A stretch of DNA of 64,000 nt from Nitrobacter sp051912485 (GTDB lineage Bacteria > Pseudomonadota > Alphaproteobacteria > Rhizobiales > Xanthobacteraceae), in contig NZ_CP196822.1 of assembly GCF_051912485.1 (NCBI RefSeq), positions 62,001 through 126,000 on the forward strand, read 5' to 3'. The position numbers were made by a program, and so were the translations under genes. How positions within the stretch are numbered: position 1 is the first letter of the stretch; each line of letters begins with the position of its first letter. Shown here one piece after another: positions 33,842 through 43,221 of the stretch. Below the pieces are notes generated by a model. It was given only the letters and a program-made list of their open reading frames with translations, ran no database searches and was not told where the DNA came from.

Positions 33842-35098
33842 ATGGCGCCGATATCGCGCGCGTCGCGCAAACCGCGGAAGCCTAAAAAGCCGCCGGCCAA
33901 AACGCGCAGTTCGAAGAAAGCTCTGAAGCCGGCGAAGACCAGGCGAACGTCGGCGCAATCGGCGTCCGGCATCGTCGAGGCCGCGCTGGCGGCGTTCGCG
34001 CACGAGGTGCGCACGCCTCTCACCGGAATTCTCGCCGTTAGTGATCTGCTCGCCACCTCCGATCTCGGTGAACGCGAACGGCGCTGGGTTGAAACCATCA
34101 AGGCCGGCGCCGACCATCTCGCCAGTCTGGCGACGCTGTTTGTCGATGCGGCGCGAAGCCGTCAATCCGCGCCGGGCGGGCGGCAGGATTTCTTCGACCT
34201 GCGCGCGCTGGCGCGCAACGCTGGCGATTCGCTCGCCGGCCGCGCGACCGCCAAGGGCTTGCGCTCGGCAGTCGAAATTTCCGACAAGCTGCCGGCGTTC
34301 GTGACCGGCGATCCCGTTCGGCTGCGCGCGGCACTGGAGAACCTGATCGACAATGCCGTCAAGTTCACCGAGCGGGGTGATGTCGTACTCAAGGCTACGG
34401 CGTTGCGGCGCCCGAAGGGAAAAATCGCCGTGACGTTTGCGGTGTCCGATAGTGGCATCGGCCTGTCGCTCGCCGAGATCAAACGGTTGTTCCGGCCGTT
34501 CTCGCAGGCCAACGTTTCGATTGCATCGCGCTTCGGCGGCGCAGGCCTTGGGCTGTCCTCGGTGAAGCCACTGGCGCGCGCGATGGGCGGGGACGTGACG
34601 GTGACGCAGCGGCGCGGCGGCGGCACCACGTTCACCTTCACTGTTCTGCTGGCGCCGGCTGAGGGAATGGTGACGATCCAGTCCGGCGACGACCTCGATA
34701 CCTCATCGGATTTCTCGGAAGGGCTGCGGATTCTCAGTGTTGAGGATAATCCGTTCGGGCGCGTCGTGCTTAACGCAATTCTCAGTGAGCTTGGCCATCA
34801 GGCCGAGTTCGTTGGACGAGGGGAGGATGCCGTCCGGCGCATCGCGCAAGGAGGCTTCGACGCGGTGCTGATGGATATGGTGCTGCCTGGCATCAGCGGG
34901 ATCGAGTCGATCAGGCGTATCCGAGCCCTTGATGCGCCGCCGGGGCGCGTCGCCATCATCGGCGTCTCCGGCAGAAGCGGCGACGAGGCGGCGTCGCGCG
35001 CGGCTGGTGGCGATGCGTTTCTGGTCAAACCGATTTCTCCGCGGGCTTTAGCGACTGCGCTGCTTGTAGCGAAACGCCGCGCGGCAGCCGCGACTTGA
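33842..35098 (+). CDS. soluble hybrid histidine kinase (HisKA-HATPase-REC)
   Basis: A 418-residue protein that starts with about 40 residues rich in Lys, Arg and Pro, then HisKA with H54 (FAHEVRTPLTGILA), an ATP-binding domain (NLIDNAVKFTE, GLSLAEIKRLFRPF, GAGLGLSSV) and a receiver domain with D345 (AVLMDMVLPGISG). No sensor domain or membrane segment is present. GAAGGA precedes the ATG at 33842. Its last 74 bases overlap the end of the convergent YihY gene. Confidence 0.87.
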   Translation: MAPISRASRKPRKPKKPPAKTRSSKKALKPAKTRRTSAQSASGIVEAALAAFAHEVRTPLTGILAVSDLLATSDLGERERRWVETIKAGADHLASLATLFVDAARSRQSAPGGRQDFFDLRALARNAGDSLAGRATAKGLRSAVEISDKLPAFVTGDPVRLRAALENLIDNAVKFTERGDVVLKATALRRPKGKIAVTFAVSDSGIGLSLAEIKRLFRPFSQANVSIASRFGGAGLGLSSVKPLARAMGGDVTVTQRRGGGTTFTFTVLLAPAEGMVTIQSGDDLDTSSDFSEGLRILSVEDNPFGRVVLNAILSELGHQAEFVGRGEDAVRRIAQGGFDAVLMDMVLPGISGIESIRRIRALDAPPGRVAIIGVSGRSGDEAASRAAGGDAFLVKPISPRALATALLVAKRRAAAAT

Positions 35099-35918
35099 TG
35101 ATGGCCGCGTTCAATTCGCCGCCGAACACGAAGATCGCGGCGATGAAGTAGAGAAACACCAGCGCGATGACGACCGAGGCCAGGCCCGCATACATCGTGA
35201 CGTAATTGTTGGCGAAGCGCGCAAGGTAAAGGCCGAAGCCGATGCCCGAGATCAGCGACGCCAGCATGGTGAAGATGATGCCGGGGATGATCTGAAGGAA
35301 GGATCGCCGACCCGCCGGCAGCCACACGTGCAGGATTACGAGCGCGATAAACATCGCAAGAATGGTGATGCCATAGCGGGCAATGTTGAGCAGGCTTTCA
35401 TTCGATTCAACGATCAGCGGGACGTAACGCTTCGCCGCGGCGATGATCAGCGGCCCGAGCACGATCAGGAACGCCACCGCCAGCGCCGTCACTGCGGCGA
35501 CCAGTGTGTATCCGATCGATTCTAGCCGCAGCCAGTACCAGCGGCGCGGCTCGACCACCGCGTAGGCGCGATTGAGCGCGACTCTCAGGCTTTCGACGCC
35601 GTTCGAGGCGAAGTAGACCGCGAATACGGCACCGACAGTCAGCGCATCGCCGCGCGTCGTCGTCAGCACGTCATGGATTTCGCCGGACAACGCATTGGCG
35701 ACCTGATCCGGCCAGATCTGGAGCATCAGCTCCGCCGCCTGGTCGGCAAGCTCCTTGGACCCGAAGAAGCCCGCCAGCGACGTGAGGACGATCAGAAACG
35801 GGAACAGCGCCATCAGCGCGGATAGCGCGATATGGCTCGCGATTGCCCAGCCATCGTCGGCAAGGAACGTGTAGAAGGCGTCCGTTCCGATCCTGTAGAC
35901 GTAGCGGATTTGTCTCAC
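35025..35918 (-). CDS. YihY/BrkB-family inner membrane protein
   Basis: A 297-residue protein with six hydrophobic segments and the family pattern WAIASHIALSALMALFPFLI, YFASNGVESLRVALNRAY and LYFIAAIFVFGGELNAAIIK. The family was once called RNase BN but is now thought to be a membrane transporter or lipid-related protein. The C-terminal 25 codons overlap the hybrid kinase gene on the other strand. Confidence 0.85.
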   Translation of the reverse strand: MRQIRYVYRIGTDAFYTFLADDGWAIASHIALSALMALFPFLIVLTSLAGFFGSKELADQAAELMLQIWPDQVANALSGEIHDVLTTTRGDALTVGAVFAVYFASNGVESLRVALNRAYAVVEPRRWYWLRLESIGYTLVAAVTALAVAFLIVLGPLIIAAAKRYVPLIVESNESLLNIARYGITILAMFIALVILHVWLPAGRRSFLQIIPGIIFTMLASLISGIGFGLYLARFANNYVTMYAGLASVVIALVFLYFIAAIFVFGGELNAAIIKSRLPRGVSLQAAQSLKPAEKSV

Positions 35919-36064
35919 GTTTCACCTTGGTCAAGGCCGAATGGCAGCATCGTCCGCGCGGGTTACTATCTGATATCAATACATAAAAGGCCAGATCGTT
36001 GCGTGGGGCCGAATCTCGTCGCGGGGTAATGGCGCAGCCGCGGCTGCGGTGATATGTATGCCGA

Positions 36065-36259
36065 ATGACGACATTCCTGAGCATGGTTTTGATTCCAATC
36101 GCGGTGGCCTCGGTCGCCGCCGTATTGTTGATGGGTCTGGTCAACATGATGCGCGGCGGCAGTCCCAACCGCTCGCAGAAACTGATGCGAATGCGGGTTT
36201 TCCTGCAGTTCGTTGCGATCGTCATCACCATGGTGACGATCTGGTTGATGGGGCAGTGA
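36065..36259 (+). CDS. twin-transmembrane HIG1-domain protein
   Basis: A 64-residue membrane protein with two hydrophobic helices (about 3-26 and 46-62) joined by a basic loop (GGSPNRSQKLMRMRVFLQF). This matches the HIG_1 domain found in small bacterial relatives of respiratory supercomplex factors. In this genus group it usually lies directly before the cobalamin adenosyltransferase gene, as here (30-base gap). Confidence 0.8.
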   Translation: MTTFLSMVLIPIAVASVAAVLLMGLVNMMRGGSPNRSQKLMRMRVFLQFVAIVITMVTIWLMGQ

Positions 36260-36289
36260 ACGGATTGATGGTCCGGCACTGGGTGACCG

Positions 36290-36862
36290 ATGGTCGTTCT
36301 CAACCGAATCTACACGCGAACCGGCGACGACGGCACCACGGCGCTCGGCACCGGCGAGCGCCGCCCGAAGTATAACCTCCGTGTCGGCGCCTACGGAACG
36401 GTCGACGAGACCAACGCCGCAATCGGCGTGGTTCGTCTGCATTTGTCCAGCGCGCCCGATCTCGACGGGATGCTGGGCCGCATCCAGAACGATCTCTTCG
36501 ATCTAGGCGCCGACCTTGCGGTGCCCCAGCGCGAGGGCAAAGCCGAACGGCTGCGTATGTTGTCCAGCCAAGTGGTGCGTCTGGAGAATGATATCGACAG
36601 CCTCAACGCGGGGCTCGCCGAATTGACCTCCTTCGTATTGCCGGGCGGGACACCTGCCGCGGCATATCTTCATTTGGCGCGAACCATTTGTCGCCGCGCG
36701 GAACGCATGATGGTTGAGCTCGCATCGCAGCCCGGCGAGCCGGTCAACGATGCCGCGGTCCAATATATGAACCGGTTGTCGGATTTCCTGTTTGTGGCCA
36801 GCCGGTTTATGAACGACAAGGGCGTGGGCGATGTGCTCTGGGTGCCGGGTCAAAACAGATGA
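36290..36862 (+). CDS. cob(I)alamin adenosyltransferase, PduO type
   Basis: A 190-residue enzyme that makes adenosylcobalamin from cob(I)alamin and ATP. Signature segments are RIYTRTGDDGTTALGTGERR (ATP site), YGTVDETNAAIGVVR and ARTICRRAERMMV. MNRLSDFLFVASRF near the end is also typical. It probably forms a two-gene unit with the HIG1-type gene. It fits with propionyl/methylmalonyl-CoA metabolism, which needs adenosylcobalamin. Confidence 0.92.
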   Translation: MVVLNRIYTRTGDDGTTALGTGERRPKYNLRVGAYGTVDETNAAIGVVRLHLSSAPDLDGMLGRIQNDLFDLGADLAVPQREGKAERLRMLSSQVVRLENDIDSLNAGLAELTSFVLPGGTPAAAYLHLARTICRRAERMMVELASQPGEPVNDAAVQYMNRLSDFLFVASRFMNDKGVGDVLWVPGQNR

Positions 36863-36899
36863 TCGAGAAACCGGCAGGTTCTTGGCTTGGGCGGGAGCA

Positions 36900-37020
36900 T
36901 TCCGGCCTTGATGGAATCAAAGCCGGGCTCCAGTTTTTGTTTTGACGCGGTTTCTTGACGCGAACGGGTGTCCATCCCAGGTCAAGCCCGAGGACATGCT
37001 TCGCTCGAAAACGCCATAAG
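36900..37020 (-). repeat. dispersed palindromic repeat, family A copy 4
   Basis: Inverted copy of the 60-162 element with an additional stretch of about 26 bases (CATCCCAGGTCAAGCCCGAG...) between the two conserved parts. It lies 113 bases before etfB. Confidence 0.75.
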
Positions 37021-37133
37021 GACCGCGATTTTTCGCCTTCCCGCGTTGACCGCCGGAAACGGGCCCTTTAGGTTCCGCGCCGAAGCTCACACTCCCAGTT
37101 GATCCAGCCAAAGCTCGGTTCGAGAGAAGATCG

Positions 37134-37883
37134 ATGAAGATTCTGGTGCCGGTCAAGCGGGTTGTCGATTTCAACGTAAAAATCCGTGTCAAGGGCGACG
37201 GGTCCGGCGTCGATCTCGCCAAAGTCAAGATGTCGATGAATCCGTTCGACGAAATTGCGATCGAGGAAGCCCTGCGCCTTCAAGAGGCCGGCAAGGCGAC
37301 CGAAGTCGTGCTTGTGTCGATCGGTCCGGCTGAGGCCGCGGAAACAATCCGCACTGGCCTCTCCATGGGAGCCGACCGCGGGATCCTGATCAAGTCCGAA
37401 GCGCCTGTCGAACCGTTGGCGGTTGCCAAGATCCTCAAATGCGTCGTCGAAGAAGAAGGCCCCGGTCTGATCATTCTCGGCAAGCAGGCCATCGACGACG
37501 ACTCAAACCAGACCGGCCAGATGCTGGCGGGGCTGCTCGGATGGGCGCAGGCGACCTTCGCGTCGAAGCTGGAAGTCGACGGGGCCTATTTCAAGGTGAC
37601 ACGCGAAGTTGACGGCGGTTTGCAAACGGTCAGGCTGAAAGCGCCGGCGATCGTGACGACGGACCTGCGGCTCAACGAGCCGCGCTATGCCAGCCTTCCG
37701 AACATCATGAAGGCAAAGAAGAAACCGATCCTGGAGAGGGCGGCCGACAAGTACGGCGTTGATCTTGCGCCGCGCCTCGAAGTCATCAGGACAACCGAAC
37801 CTCCGAGCCGCAAGGCGGGCGTCAAAGTCAAGGACGTCGCCGAACTGGTGTCCAAGCTCAGGAACGAAGCCGGGGTAATCTGA
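37134..37883 (+). CDS. etfB: electron transfer flavoprotein beta subunit
   Basis: A 249-residue subunit that, with EtfA, carries electrons from acyl-CoA dehydrogenases to ETF-quinone oxidoreductase. The start MKILVPVKRVVDFNVKIRV, the AMP-binding region and KQAIDDDSNQTGQMLAGLLG are diagnostic. The stop overlaps the etfA start by one base (TGATG). Confidence 0.95.
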   Translation: MKILVPVKRVVDFNVKIRVKGDGSGVDLAKVKMSMNPFDEIAIEEALRLQEAGKATEVVLVSIGPAEAAETIRTGLSMGADRGILIKSEAPVEPLAVAKILKCVVEEEGPGLIILGKQAIDDDSNQTGQMLAGLLGWAQATFASKLEVDGAYFKVTREVDGGLQTVRLKAPAIVTTDLRLNEPRYASLPNIMKAKKKPILERAADKYGVDLAPRLEVIRTTEPPSRKAGVKVKDVAELVSKLRNEAGVI

Positions 37884-38827
37884 TGACCACGTTGCTGATT
37901 GCCGAACACGACCACGCATCGCTGAAGGATACGACCAACAAGGCACTGACCGCGGCTGCCCAACTCGGCGCGCCAGTCGACGTGCTCGTCGCGGGCGAAA
38001 ACGCCAGGGGCGCCGCCGAGGCCGCCGCGAAATTGAAGGGCGTCGCGAAGGTGCTGCTCGTGGACAGCTCGGCCTACGCCCACGATCTTGCCGAGCCGCT
38101 CGCTGCGCTGATCCGCTCGCTGGCGCCGGGTTACGATGCGTTCGTCGCGCCTGCGACGTCGCGCTTCAAGAATGTGATGCCGCGCGTCGCGGCGCTGCTC
38201 GACGTGATGCAGGTCTCGGAAATCATCAAGGTGGTCGCGCCCGATACGTTCGAGCGGCCGATCTACGCCGGCAATGCGATCCAGACGGTGAAGTCCAGGG
38301 ATGCCAAGAAGGTCATCACGGTGCGGACCTCGACTTTCGCTGCGACCGGTGACGGTGGCAGTGCTCCGGTGGAGGCTATTGCCGCTGCGGCCGATCCGGG
38401 CTTGTCGAATTTCGTCGGCGAGCAAGTCGCTAGAAACGATCGCCCCGAACTGACCTCGGCCAGGGTTATTGTCTCCGGAGGCCGCGGTATGCGGAGTCGC
38501 GTGAATTTCACCAAGTACATCGAGCCGCTGGCGGACAAGCTCGGCGCTGGTGTCGGAGCCTCGCGCGCCGCGGTGGATGCGGGCTATGCGCCGAACGACT
38601 GGCAGGTGGGTCAGACCGGCAAGGTTGTGGCGCCGGACCTTTACATCGCCATCGGTATCTCCGGCGCGATCCAGCATCTCGCCGGCATGAAGGATTCCAA
38701 GGTGATCGTCGCGATCAACAAGGACGGGGATGCGCCGATTTTCCAGGTTGCCGATTACGGCCTGGTGGCGGACCTGTATCAGGCGGTTCCCGAACTCACG
38801 GAAGAACTTGGAAAGCTCGGCCGCTGA
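37883..38827 (+). CDS. etfA: electron transfer flavoprotein alpha subunit
   Basis: A 314-residue FAD-binding partner of EtfB. The C-terminal FAD domain is clear: SGGRGMRSRVNF, GASRAAVDAGYAPNDWQVGQ, TGKVVAPDLYIAIGISGAIQ and INKDGDAPIF. It is translationally coupled to etfB. A 3-hydroxyacyl-CoA dehydrogenase follows after 107 bases, a common arrangement in Rhizobiales for fatty-acid or PHB metabolism. Confidence 0.95.
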   Translation: MTTLLIAEHDHASLKDTTNKALTAAAQLGAPVDVLVAGENARGAAEAAAKLKGVAKVLLVDSSAYAHDLAEPLAALIRSLAPGYDAFVAPATSRFKNVMPRVAALLDVMQVSEIIKVVAPDTFERPIYAGNAIQTVKSRDAKKVITVRTSTFAATGDGGSAPVEAIAAAADPGLSNFVGEQVARNDRPELTSARVIVSGGRGMRSRVNFTKYIEPLADKLGAGVGASRAAVDAGYAPNDWQVGQTGKVVAPDLYIAIGISGAIQHLAGMKDSKVIVAINKDGDAPIFQVADYGLVADLYQAVPELTEELGKLGR

Positions 38828-38934
38828 CGATGATCCGAACAATGCTCGCCGAAGCAACGGACTTCGGCCGGTGTTTGTGCAAGAATGGGGCGAAACTGCG
38901 GTCTGCGCGGTTCAGGACCCGGTGAGATGGTAAG

Positions 38935-39816
38935 ATGGCGGCAATGATCAGAAAAGTCGGCGTGATTGGTTCGGGCCAGATGGGCAACGGTATTGCGCAT
39001 GTGGCGGCCCTCGCCGGGTTCGACGTGGTCCTCAACGATCTTTCTTCCGATCAGTTGAAGTCGGCCATGGCCACCATCAACAGCAACCTGTCGCGTCAGG
39101 TGTCGAAGAAGATCATCACCGAGGACGCTCGCGAGAAGGCGCTTGCGCGGATTGGGCAAACTGAAGCCCTCGAGGGGCTTGCCGATTGCGATCTGGTGAT
39201 CGAGACCGCCGTCGAGAAGGAGGAGGTCAAGCGGAAAATTTTTCATGGTCTGTGCGCGGTGCTGAAGCCCGAGGCCATCATTGCCTCGAACACGTCATCG
39301 ATCTCGATTACGCGGCTTGCCTCGTCCACCGATCGCCCCGAGAAATTCATCGGCATTCACTTCATGAATCCGGTGCCGCTGATGGAACTGGTCGAACTGA
39401 TCCGCGGCATCGCGACCGGTGATGCGACCTTCGATGCGGCCAAGGAATTTGTCATCAGACTCGGCAAGCAGATCGCCGTGTCCGAGGATTTTCCGGCCTT
39501 CATCGTCAACCGCATTCTGCTGCCGATGATCAACGAGGCGATCTACACCTTGTACGAAGGCGTCGGCAACGTCGAGGCGATCGATGCCGCCATGAGGCTC
39601 GGCGCGCATCATCCGATGGGGCCGCTTGAACTCGCGGATTTCATCGGTCTCGACACCTGCCTGTCGATCATGCAGGTGCTGCATGAAGGGCTCGCCGACT
39701 CCAAGTACCGGCCCTGTCCGCTGCTGGTGAAATACGTAGAGGCCGGATGGCTTGGCCGCAAGAGCCAGCGCGGCTTCTACGACTATCGCGGCGAAAAACC
39801 GGTTCCGACGCGCTGA
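38935..39816 (+). CDS. 3-hydroxybutyryl-CoA dehydrogenase
   Basis: A 293-residue NAD(P)-dependent enzyme. The Rossmann motif is VGVIGSGQMGNGIAHVAALA at the N-terminus, and FIGIHFMNPVPLMELVELI carries the catalytic histidine. The C-terminal domain AHHPMGPLELADFIGLD is typical of single-function HBD/PaaH enzymes. The ATG at 38935 (MAAMIRK) or the internal one three codons on are both possible. It probably belongs to the same unit as etfBA. Confidence 0.92.
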   Translation: MAAMIRKVGVIGSGQMGNGIAHVAALAGFDVVLNDLSSDQLKSAMATINSNLSRQVSKKIITEDAREKALARIGQTEALEGLADCDLVIETAVEKEEVKRKIFHGLCAVLKPEAIIASNTSSISITRLASSTDRPEKFIGIHFMNPVPLMELVELIRGIATGDATFDAAKEFVIRLGKQIAVSEDFPAFIVNRILLPMINEAIYTLYEGVGNVEAIDAAMRLGAHHPMGPLELADFIGLDTCLSIMQVLHEGLADSKYRPCPLLVKYVEAGWLGRKSQRGFYDYRGEKPVPTR

Positions 39817-39877
39817 TCTTTCATCCGCTGGAATTCGTTAACCCAAGCCCGCTAGAACGGTCCGTGGAGTCGTGCGC

Positions 39878-40069
39878 ATGGATATGAGTCTAGTTGCGGC
39901 GGCCGCTGGCATGATGGCGGGCAATACGCAGTCGCAGATCGCGACCCGTGCACTGAAAATGAACCTCGACGCGCAAGCGCAGGTGCTTCAGTTGCTCGCC
40001 CCACCGCAGACGGGTCTGGCGACGAACAACGCGCCGGGCATCGGCGGCAATCTCGATATTTCGGTTTAG
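39878..40069 (+). CDS. YjfB-like putative motility protein
   Basis: A 63-residue protein that starts MDMSLVAAAAGMMAGNTQSQ and continues IATRALKMNLDAQAQVLQLL, the YjfB (putative motility protein) pattern of one long amphipathic helix. GTGGAG lies 8 bases before the ATG; an in-frame GTG two codons earlier is too close to that site. No flagellar genes are near. Its stop overlaps the stop of the convergent VOC gene. Confidence 0.72.
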   Translation: MDMSLVAAAAGMMAGNTQSQIATRALKMNLDAQAQVLQLLAPPQTGLATNNAPGIGGNLDISV

Positions 40070-40464
40070 GCCGCTTTCGGGCTCTGGTCCTGTGTCGGCG
40101 TAATCCAGCCGACACCGACGCCGCCGGGCTGCATCAGAATCGCCATCCGGCCGACGTTTGGAACTTCGAAAATCGGCTTCATTAATTGTGCGCCGGCGGC
40201 CACTGCCTTCGCGACGCGCGCATCGACGTCATCGACGGCGAGATACGGCATCCAGCCATCGGGAACGCCCTCCAGGCCAGGTCGGTTGGTGGGGAGGATT
40301 CCGCCGACTGGCTCGCCGTTCGCGAGCGCCACCCAATAGCATTCGCCGTCCGGCAGGGTCTGTGCCTCGTAGGTCCATCCGATCGTTCGGGCGTAGAATG
40401 TCTTGAAGCCTTCCGGGTCGCGAGTGACGAATTCAGTCCAGTGAAAGTGACCGTGTTCTGTCAT
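40066..40464 (-). CDS. VOC-family protein (glyoxalase-like)
   Basis: A 132-residue protein with paired beta-alpha-beta-beta-beta modules of the VOC fold (FHWTEFVTRDPEGFKTFYA in the first, MPYLAVDDVDARVAKAVAAG in the second). It resembles the 27 kDa antigen Cfp30B / bleomycin-resistance-like group. Metal-binding residues cannot be assigned with certainty and its substrate is unknown. Confidence 0.8.
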   Translation of the reverse strand: MTEHGHFHWTEFVTRDPEGFKTFYARTIGWTYEAQTLPDGECYWVALANGEPVGGILPTNRPGLEGVPDGWMPYLAVDDVDARVAKAVAAGAQLMKPIFEVPNVGRMAILMQPGGVGVGWITPTQDQSPKAA

Positions 40465-40579
40465 TGGATTATCCCTTAGCCTCGATCACGCTCGCGCCAC
40501 GCCCTTTCGGCGTCATGTCGGGCCGCGCAGGTGCCAAGCAATGCTTCGGCACCTGCGTGCAAGGCTGCGCGACCCGCGC

Positions 40580-41263
40580 TTATTGCGCCAACGACGCCTG
40601 AATCAGGTCGATCGCGTCGGGGCTGTCCCATTCCGCTGGTCCGGACATGTTGCCGATTTCGCAACCGCGGCTGTCGATCAGCACCGAGGTGGGCATGCCG
40701 AGCGCCAGGCCGATGCCTTTAAGATTCTGAAAAACCTCTGCTTTTTCATCGTGGAAATTGCCGAGGCGGGTCAGGTTGGCGTCTTTCAGAAAGGTCTTCG
40801 GCTTGTCGGCGTCGCGGGTGTCGATGTTGATTGCGACCACAGCGAACTTATCGCTGCCGAGCTTGCCCTCCAGCTTGTCCAGTGCGGGCATTTCTTTGCG
40901 GCAAGGTACGCACCAGGTCGCCCACAGGTTCAGGAGAACGGTTTTCCCCTTCCAGTCCGAAAGCTTTTTGGGCTGGCCGTCGCCGTCCATAAAGGCCAAG
41001 TCCGGCATCTGACGCGGCTTGGACGCCATCGTCAGGGCTGCCACTTCGCCGATGGCGCGGTGCGCGAGCTTCCTGGACAGTTCCATGGCGGGGCTACAGG
41101 GCACACTGGCGCTCGCCGCGGATCTCGCGTTCCTCAAGTGCCCCGCGCCTAAAATCGTGGCCGTGATCGCGGCGACGACGGCGACCGCGACCAGTGGGCC
41201 TACGGGAAGCCCGCGTTGGGCGCGGCGGGACGGCGGGGTGGTTTCGGTCATATCGTTTGTCAT
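40580..41263 (-). CDS. tlpA: TlpA-type membrane-anchored thioredoxin
   Basis: A 227-residue protein with one N-terminal membrane anchor (about 22-41) and a periplasmic thioredoxin domain. The active site is C118-VP-C121 (LWATWCVPCRKEMP). An additional cysteine pair (C56 and one in SRGCEIG near the end) matches the structural disulfide of B. japonicum TlpA. That protein reduces the copper chaperone and CoxB for aa3 oxidase assembly. The gene is divergent from argH, as in Bradyrhizobium. It ties in with the cox operon 14 kb away. Confidence 0.92.
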   Translation of the reverse strand: MTNDMTETTPPSRRAQRGLPVGPLVAVAVVAAITATILGAGHLRNARSAASASVPCSPAMELSRKLAHRAIGEVAALTMASKPRQMPDLAFMDGDGQPKKLSDWKGKTVLLNLWATWCVPCRKEMPALDKLEGKLGSDKFAVVAINIDTRDADKPKTFLKDANLTRLGNFHDEKAEVFQNLKGIGLALGMPTSVLIDSRGCEIGNMSGPAEWDSPDAIDLIQASLAQ

Positions 41264-41359
41264 CCTGTATAAGATGCGGGTATGCAGGCTTCGGCTTTAG
41301 ACGGCTAGAACGAACCGGGTGGATCGATCGTCCGGCAGGCATGAAATGAGCGGCGCGGC

Positions 41360-42757
41360 ATGAGCAACAAAATGTGGGGCGGCCGGTTCGGCGAAGGTCC
41401 CGACGCGATCATGGAAGAAATCAACGTCTCCATCGACGTCGATCGCCATCTCTACGCCCAGGACATTGCCGCGTCCAAGGTCCATGCTGCCATGCTTGCC
41501 GCTCAAGGCATCATCACGGCGGATGATGCAAAAAACATAGGCAAGGGTCTAGACACGATTTTGTCAGAGATTCGCAAGGATTCCTTTGACTTCAAGCGGG
41601 CGCTTGAGGACATTCACATGAATGTCGAGGGTCGGCTCGGGGAGTTGATCGGCGCTGCGGCTGGACGATTGCATACCGCGCGTTCGCGCAACGATCAGGT
41701 TGCGACCGATTTTCGTCTCTATGTCCGTGACGTCATCGACGAGACCGATGCGGCGCTCGCGGCCTTTCAGCATGTTCTGGTAACTCGCGCGCTGGAGCAT
41801 GCCGGGACGGTAATGCCGGGCTTCACGCATTTGCAGACCGCGCAGCCGGTGACCTTCGGCCATCATTTGATGGCCTATGTCGAGATGGCGGCGCGTGACC
41901 GCGGCCGCTTCGCCGATGCGCGCAAGCGCCTGAACGAGAGCCCGCTCGGGGCGGCCGCGCTGGCCGGCACATCCTTTCCGATCGATCGCGGTGCCACCGC
42001 GAAGGGACTCGGTTTCGATCGCCCGATGGCGAATTCGCTCGATGCGGTTTCCGATCGCGATTTCGTGCTGGAGACACTCTCGGCAGCAGCGATCACATCG
42101 ATGCATCTGTCGCGCTTCGCCGAGGAGTTGGTGATCTGGACCTCGCCGCTGGTCGGCCTGGTGCGGCTGTCGGACAAGTTCACCACGGGCTCGTCGATCA
42201 TGCCGCAGAAGCGCAATCCAGACGCCGCCGAACTGGTGCGCGCCAAGACCGGCCGTGTCATCGGCGCGCTGACGGCGCTGCTGATCGTGATGAAGGGACT
42301 GCCGCTGGCCTATCAAAAGGACATGCAGGAGGACAAGCAGGGTGCGATGGAGGCGTTCGGCGCGCTCTCGCTGGCGATTCGCGCCATGACCGGCATGGTC
42401 GCCGACCTCGTTCCGGATGAAGCGCGGATGAAGGTGGCGGCCGGTGACGGTTACGCCACTGCGACAGATCTCGCCGACTGGCTGGTGCGGACGCTGAAGA
42501 TTCCGTTCCGCGACGCGCATCATGTCACAGGGCGCATCGTTGCCGCTGCATCGAAGCAGGGCGTGGCGCTGCATGAGCTGCCGCTCAAGGATATGCAGGC
42601 CATCGAGCCGCGCATCACCCGCGATGCGCTTGCGACGCTGTCCGTCGAGGCGTCCGTAAAAAGCCGGACGAGCTATGGCGGGACCGCGCCGAGAAACGTT
42701 CGTGCGCAAGCCAATGCCTGGCTCAAGCGGCTGGAAAAAGAGCGAAAATTGGGCTGA
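41360..42757 (+). CDS. argH: argininosuccinate lyase
   Basis: A 465-residue enzyme of the fumarase/aspartase fold that makes arginine and fumarate. MWGGRFGEGPDAIMEEIN is the standard N-terminus, HTARSRNDQVATDFRLY and PGFTHLQTAQPVTFGHH carry active-site residues, and the signature GSSIMPQKRNPDAAEL is exact. It begins 96 bases from divergent tlpA and is followed by lptM and lysA. Confidence 0.96.
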   Translation: MSNKMWGGRFGEGPDAIMEEINVSIDVDRHLYAQDIAASKVHAAMLAAQGIITADDAKNIGKGLDTILSEIRKDSFDFKRALEDIHMNVEGRLGELIGAAAGRLHTARSRNDQVATDFRLYVRDVIDETDAALAAFQHVLVTRALEHAGTVMPGFTHLQTAQPVTFGHHLMAYVEMAARDRGRFADARKRLNESPLGAAALAGTSFPIDRGATAKGLGFDRPMANSLDAVSDRDFVLETLSAAAITSMHLSRFAEELVIWTSPLVGLVRLSDKFTTGSSIMPQKRNPDAAELVRAKTGRVIGALTALLIVMKGLPLAYQKDMQEDKQGAMEAFGALSLAIRAMTGMVADLVPDEARMKVAAGDGYATATDLADWLVRTLKIPFRDAHHVTGRIVAAASKQGVALHELPLKDMQAIEPRITRDALATLSVEASVKSRTSYGGTAPRNVRAQANAWLKRLEKERKLG

Positions 42758-42845
42758 TCCAAAGTCGACTCGAATTTTTCTGGACCTCCGGGTCTCGCCA
42801 GGGCAGGGCATTCTTTGTATGGTGCCGCCGATTGGGGAAATCGCC

Positions 42846-43124
42846 GTGAACAGCACTTCAAGCTCCGTCTCCGCGAGATGGGCACTGGTTTTTCTGGCAG
42901 CCGCTACGCTCGTGCTGGCCAGTTGCGGGCGCAAGGGTGGCCTCGATCTGCCGCCAACCGCCTCGGAGCAGTCGCGTGCTGCAGCGGCGGCCGAGGACCA
43001 TGACCGCGATGCTGCGGCCAAGGGCAGTGTGTTCGACCCTTCCTACGGCATGAACAGCGATCCGGCTGCGCCCAGGGGCACGAAGAAATCCTTTATCCTC
43101 GATCCGCTGCTCGACAGCCGCTGA
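42846..43124 (+). CDS. lptM: LptM-like small lipoprotein (YifL family)
   Basis: A 92-residue lipoprotein. The signal (SARWALVFLAAATLVLASC) ends in a lipobox and the mature part begins CGRKGGLDLPP, the hallmark of YifL/LptM, which helps the LptD-LptE translocon form its disulfides. The tail is polar. The GTG at 42846 has GGGGA eight bases upstream; an ATG at 42819 in the same frame is a poorer start. Its position between argH and lysA is usual in this group. Confidence 0.82.
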   Translation: MNSTSSSVSARWALVFLAAATLVLASCGRKGGLDLPPTASEQSRAAAAAEDHDRDAAAKGSVFDPSYGMNSDPAAPRGTKKSFILDPLLDSR

Positions 43125-43135
43125 GGCGGCTAGGG

Positions 43136-43201
43136 GTCCGGTTCTAACATTTGCATCCCGTTGCAGAGAGTGTCTTTGCAAATGCTAGAATCGAAGGACC
43201 A
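43136..43201. repeat. palindromic repeat, family E (full copy)
   Basis: Left arm GGTCCGGTTCTAACATTTGC and right arm GCAAATGCTAGAATCGAAGG-ACC are imperfect inverted copies around a centre at about 43168. A half copy lies at 15743-15783. Confidence 0.8.
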
Positions 43202-43221
43202 CTAGAAGCATAAATTTGCTC

